64,000 nt of DNA from Oscillatoriales cyanobacterium. Its GTDB lineage: Bacteria; Cyanobacteriota; Cyanobacteriia; Cyanobacteriales; Microcoleaceae. A program made the position numbers and the translations under genes. This document shows, in pieces, positions 63,801 to 64,000 of the stretch. The DNA is taken from the NCBI GenBank assembly GCA_004292955.1, contig RDXX01000015.1, forward strand, positions 1 through 64,000, written 5' to 3'. The notes below the pieces were generated by a model that worked only from the letters and a program-made list of their open reading frames with translations, did no database searches and was not told where the DNA came from. Position 1 is the first letter of the stretch, and every line of letters starts with the position of its first letter.

Positions 63801-64000
63801 ACCCGGATCGGCTCGATCGGCAGCGAACTTGCTGACAAAGGTTGCTCCCAGTCGTTTGTGCGATCGATCGCCCAGACCCAAAAGCGGCTCAGGTAAACTA
63901 ATCCTAGGGGTTGTAGCTGTTCGTTGACTACTGCAATTCGATCGCAGTTGCCCTGGCTGAAAATTGACTGTAGCGATGATAGCGTCGCCGTTTGGAGGCA
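60815..64000 (-). CDS. CBS-type hybrid histidine kinase, start beyond right edge
   Basis: The frame stays open from the TGA end at 60815 to the right edge of the window with no stop, so the N-terminus is missing; the TTG at 63838 is not a credible start, because the 54 upstream codons (including SIFSQGNCDRIAVVNEQLQP) continue a CBS-like domain. At least 1061 residues are visible. Order: CBS-like domain(s), a short PAS-like region split by a low-complexity insertion, HisKA with ISHELKTPL (His at visible residue 369), HATPase (NLLSNALKF, DTGIGI, GTGLGLVL), a degenerate receiver (LIVEAVPKYIEDL...AIFLNPLLP), and further receiver-like domains (AIVLDSTSQ; VDLVLLCLRD) with missing phospho-acceptors. 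The first receiver has Asn in place of the phospho-acceptor Asp, so these domains may serve interaction rather than phosphotransfer. Confidence 0.85.
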   Translation of the reverse strand, partial: CLQTATLSSLQSIFSQGNCDRIAVVNEQLQPLGLVYLSRFWVWAIDRTNDWEQPLSASSLPIEPIRVIPGTLSVSEFWEYLQIEELNTPAESGLSAGGGSKSPIGLTDASGKFLGMLECQSLLQFAAVNSSLRPEATAVKEIELTTVSAAIATALGSQVRFLEAGLKPSENLNSLVQLLEKLPLPLRLQTPTGQIVSQNAAWRILLGAGPDPVPEPTANLGKHSPHKPSHVATEYKSVEVDAVTSECRSLVGASRSGEGLRDSFAARDGTAATSCPLPLYAAASPSTLTAPAWCPTAGKPDTYICDCPVQTGQERIWQFVKQPLSNQLILVMGQDVTEEHLVAKELAAKNADLIHLNRLKDEFLSCISHELKTPLTAVLGLSSLLKDKLIGELNDRQTRYAKLIHQSGRHLMTIVNDILDLTRMETGQLELIPEPVEIAATCKRAFEQAKQLQQQEEKSPSQPSQTKGEASQEEPPVKIEFTLEIEPGLSYLIADELRLRQMLVNLLSNALKFTEAGGKIGLKVNVWEGWLAFTVWDTGIGIPADKQHLIFQKFQQLESPLTRRFQGTGLGLVLTQRLARLHGGDVSFISSENQGSEFTLLLPPNPPGNSGEEFPAHTGNEEELFKPKYQIPIANSRSRLVLIVEAVPKYIEDLSKVLSGLGYQVIVARSGTEALEKARRFSPEAIFLNPLLPLLSGWDVLTLLKSDPDTRSIPAIVTATRGEKERASVNRAEGFLSLPVEEAALRRLLADSIGRPDASTSKVRSSLTVLWLSPQNSSSQGSALLLNPNYCRVLEADDLGQAELVARIWRPDAIVLDSTSQLQNPLAFIEQLSLSRNLGSLPLVTLDPVTTQLANQVKGLSVFPCLSGGSPEGSETSGTGLGASALWQVIQVAAGMSWKPSILFADILTLPDLHCTTRVNPTGELAKGDRSTKAEIPVPHAKFSTPNFQALIQYIQTAGFRGAIAPCWTEVLQQLQYQSVDLVLLCLRDTPSESSAMLQALSNLRQMAVKLPILVWDDRSAVNSESEAIDFLLQEVSAKILPSSLSAAQLLDKIQQTLLTK

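Noticed and set aside
63836-63838. TTG as start of the right-hand hybrid kinase
   Set aside because: The frame continues upstream to the window edge through a recognisable CBS-like domain, so the true start is outside.
1-64000. tRNA, rRNA, tmRNA, SRP RNA and RNase P RNA genes
   Set aside because: I looked for T-loop GTTCRANYC contexts and for the conserved cores of the structural RNAs and found no convincing match; a tRNAscan/Infernal run would be needed to exclude them fully.

Overview
The window reads as chromosome from a filamentous cyanobacterium, probably of the Oscillatoria/Microcoleus/Phormidium type (inference). The reasons are frequent GCGATCGC (HIP1-type) octamers, phycobilisome genes (cpcG, cpcS, nblA), psb32, a Cph1-type phytochrome, several cyanobacterial DUF families, and very abundant heptanucleotide tandem arrays of the kind described in cyanobacteria as STRR. 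I recognised no rRNA, tRNA or CRISPR array.

Layout. 0-1.5 kb: two tandemly duplicated pentapeptide-repeat genes, the first cut by the left edge. 1.9-5.2 kb: penicillin-binding protein 2, nanE, and a small four-helix-bundle gene between heptamer arrays. 5.3-24.2 kb: a dense signalling block containing a GAF hybrid kinase, a CBS/MCP-like soluble protein, a REC-wHTH-HPt-REC-REC regulator, a phytochrome kinase with a Cph1-type cysteine, a single-domain receiver, DUF1830, ComFB-like, DUF6464, sucrose-phosphate phosphatase, and a LOV-PAS-GAF kinase. Red and blue light sensors therefore sit about 5 kb apart. 24.8-34 kb: HAD phosphatase, Uma2, lysC, two small unknown genes next to an orphan cytosine methyltransferase, DUF4346, psb32 and a flavin reductase. 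34-41.3 kb: ftsH, an M23 peptidase, recQ and an RluA-type pseudouridine synthase. 41.6-43.6 kb: cpcG, cpcS and nblA, i.e. phycobilisome assembly and degradation side by side. 44.2-48.5 kb: pstS-pstC-pstA-pstB behind a six-unit Pho-box-like array. 48.9-50.1 kb: bioY-lspA. 50.4-55.6 kb: a DUF1501/DUF1800 secreted pair and a radical SAM protein. 56.3-60.1 kb: XRE regulator, unknown gene, large GST-like protein, TPR protein. 60.8-64 kb: a large CBS hybrid kinase whose start lies beyond the right edge.

The most distinctive property is the intergenic repeat content. Every short tandem array I see outside the (GAA)n tract has a 7-bp period: TTGACAG, GGGCATG, GAAGGAA, AAAATCC, ACTAACC, GTGGGCA, TAATGGG, GATTTTA and ACAAATA. 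At least eight copies of a ~130-bp dispersed element carry a TTGACAG tail, and four or more MITE-like palindromic families are interspersed. The TTGACAG arrays reach into genes and supply the last codons and stop of three unrelated proteins, each ending TVDS. Two loci look like IS200/IS605-type right ends with a possible omega/reRNA but no nuclease gene; one ends just upstream of the psb32 start codon.
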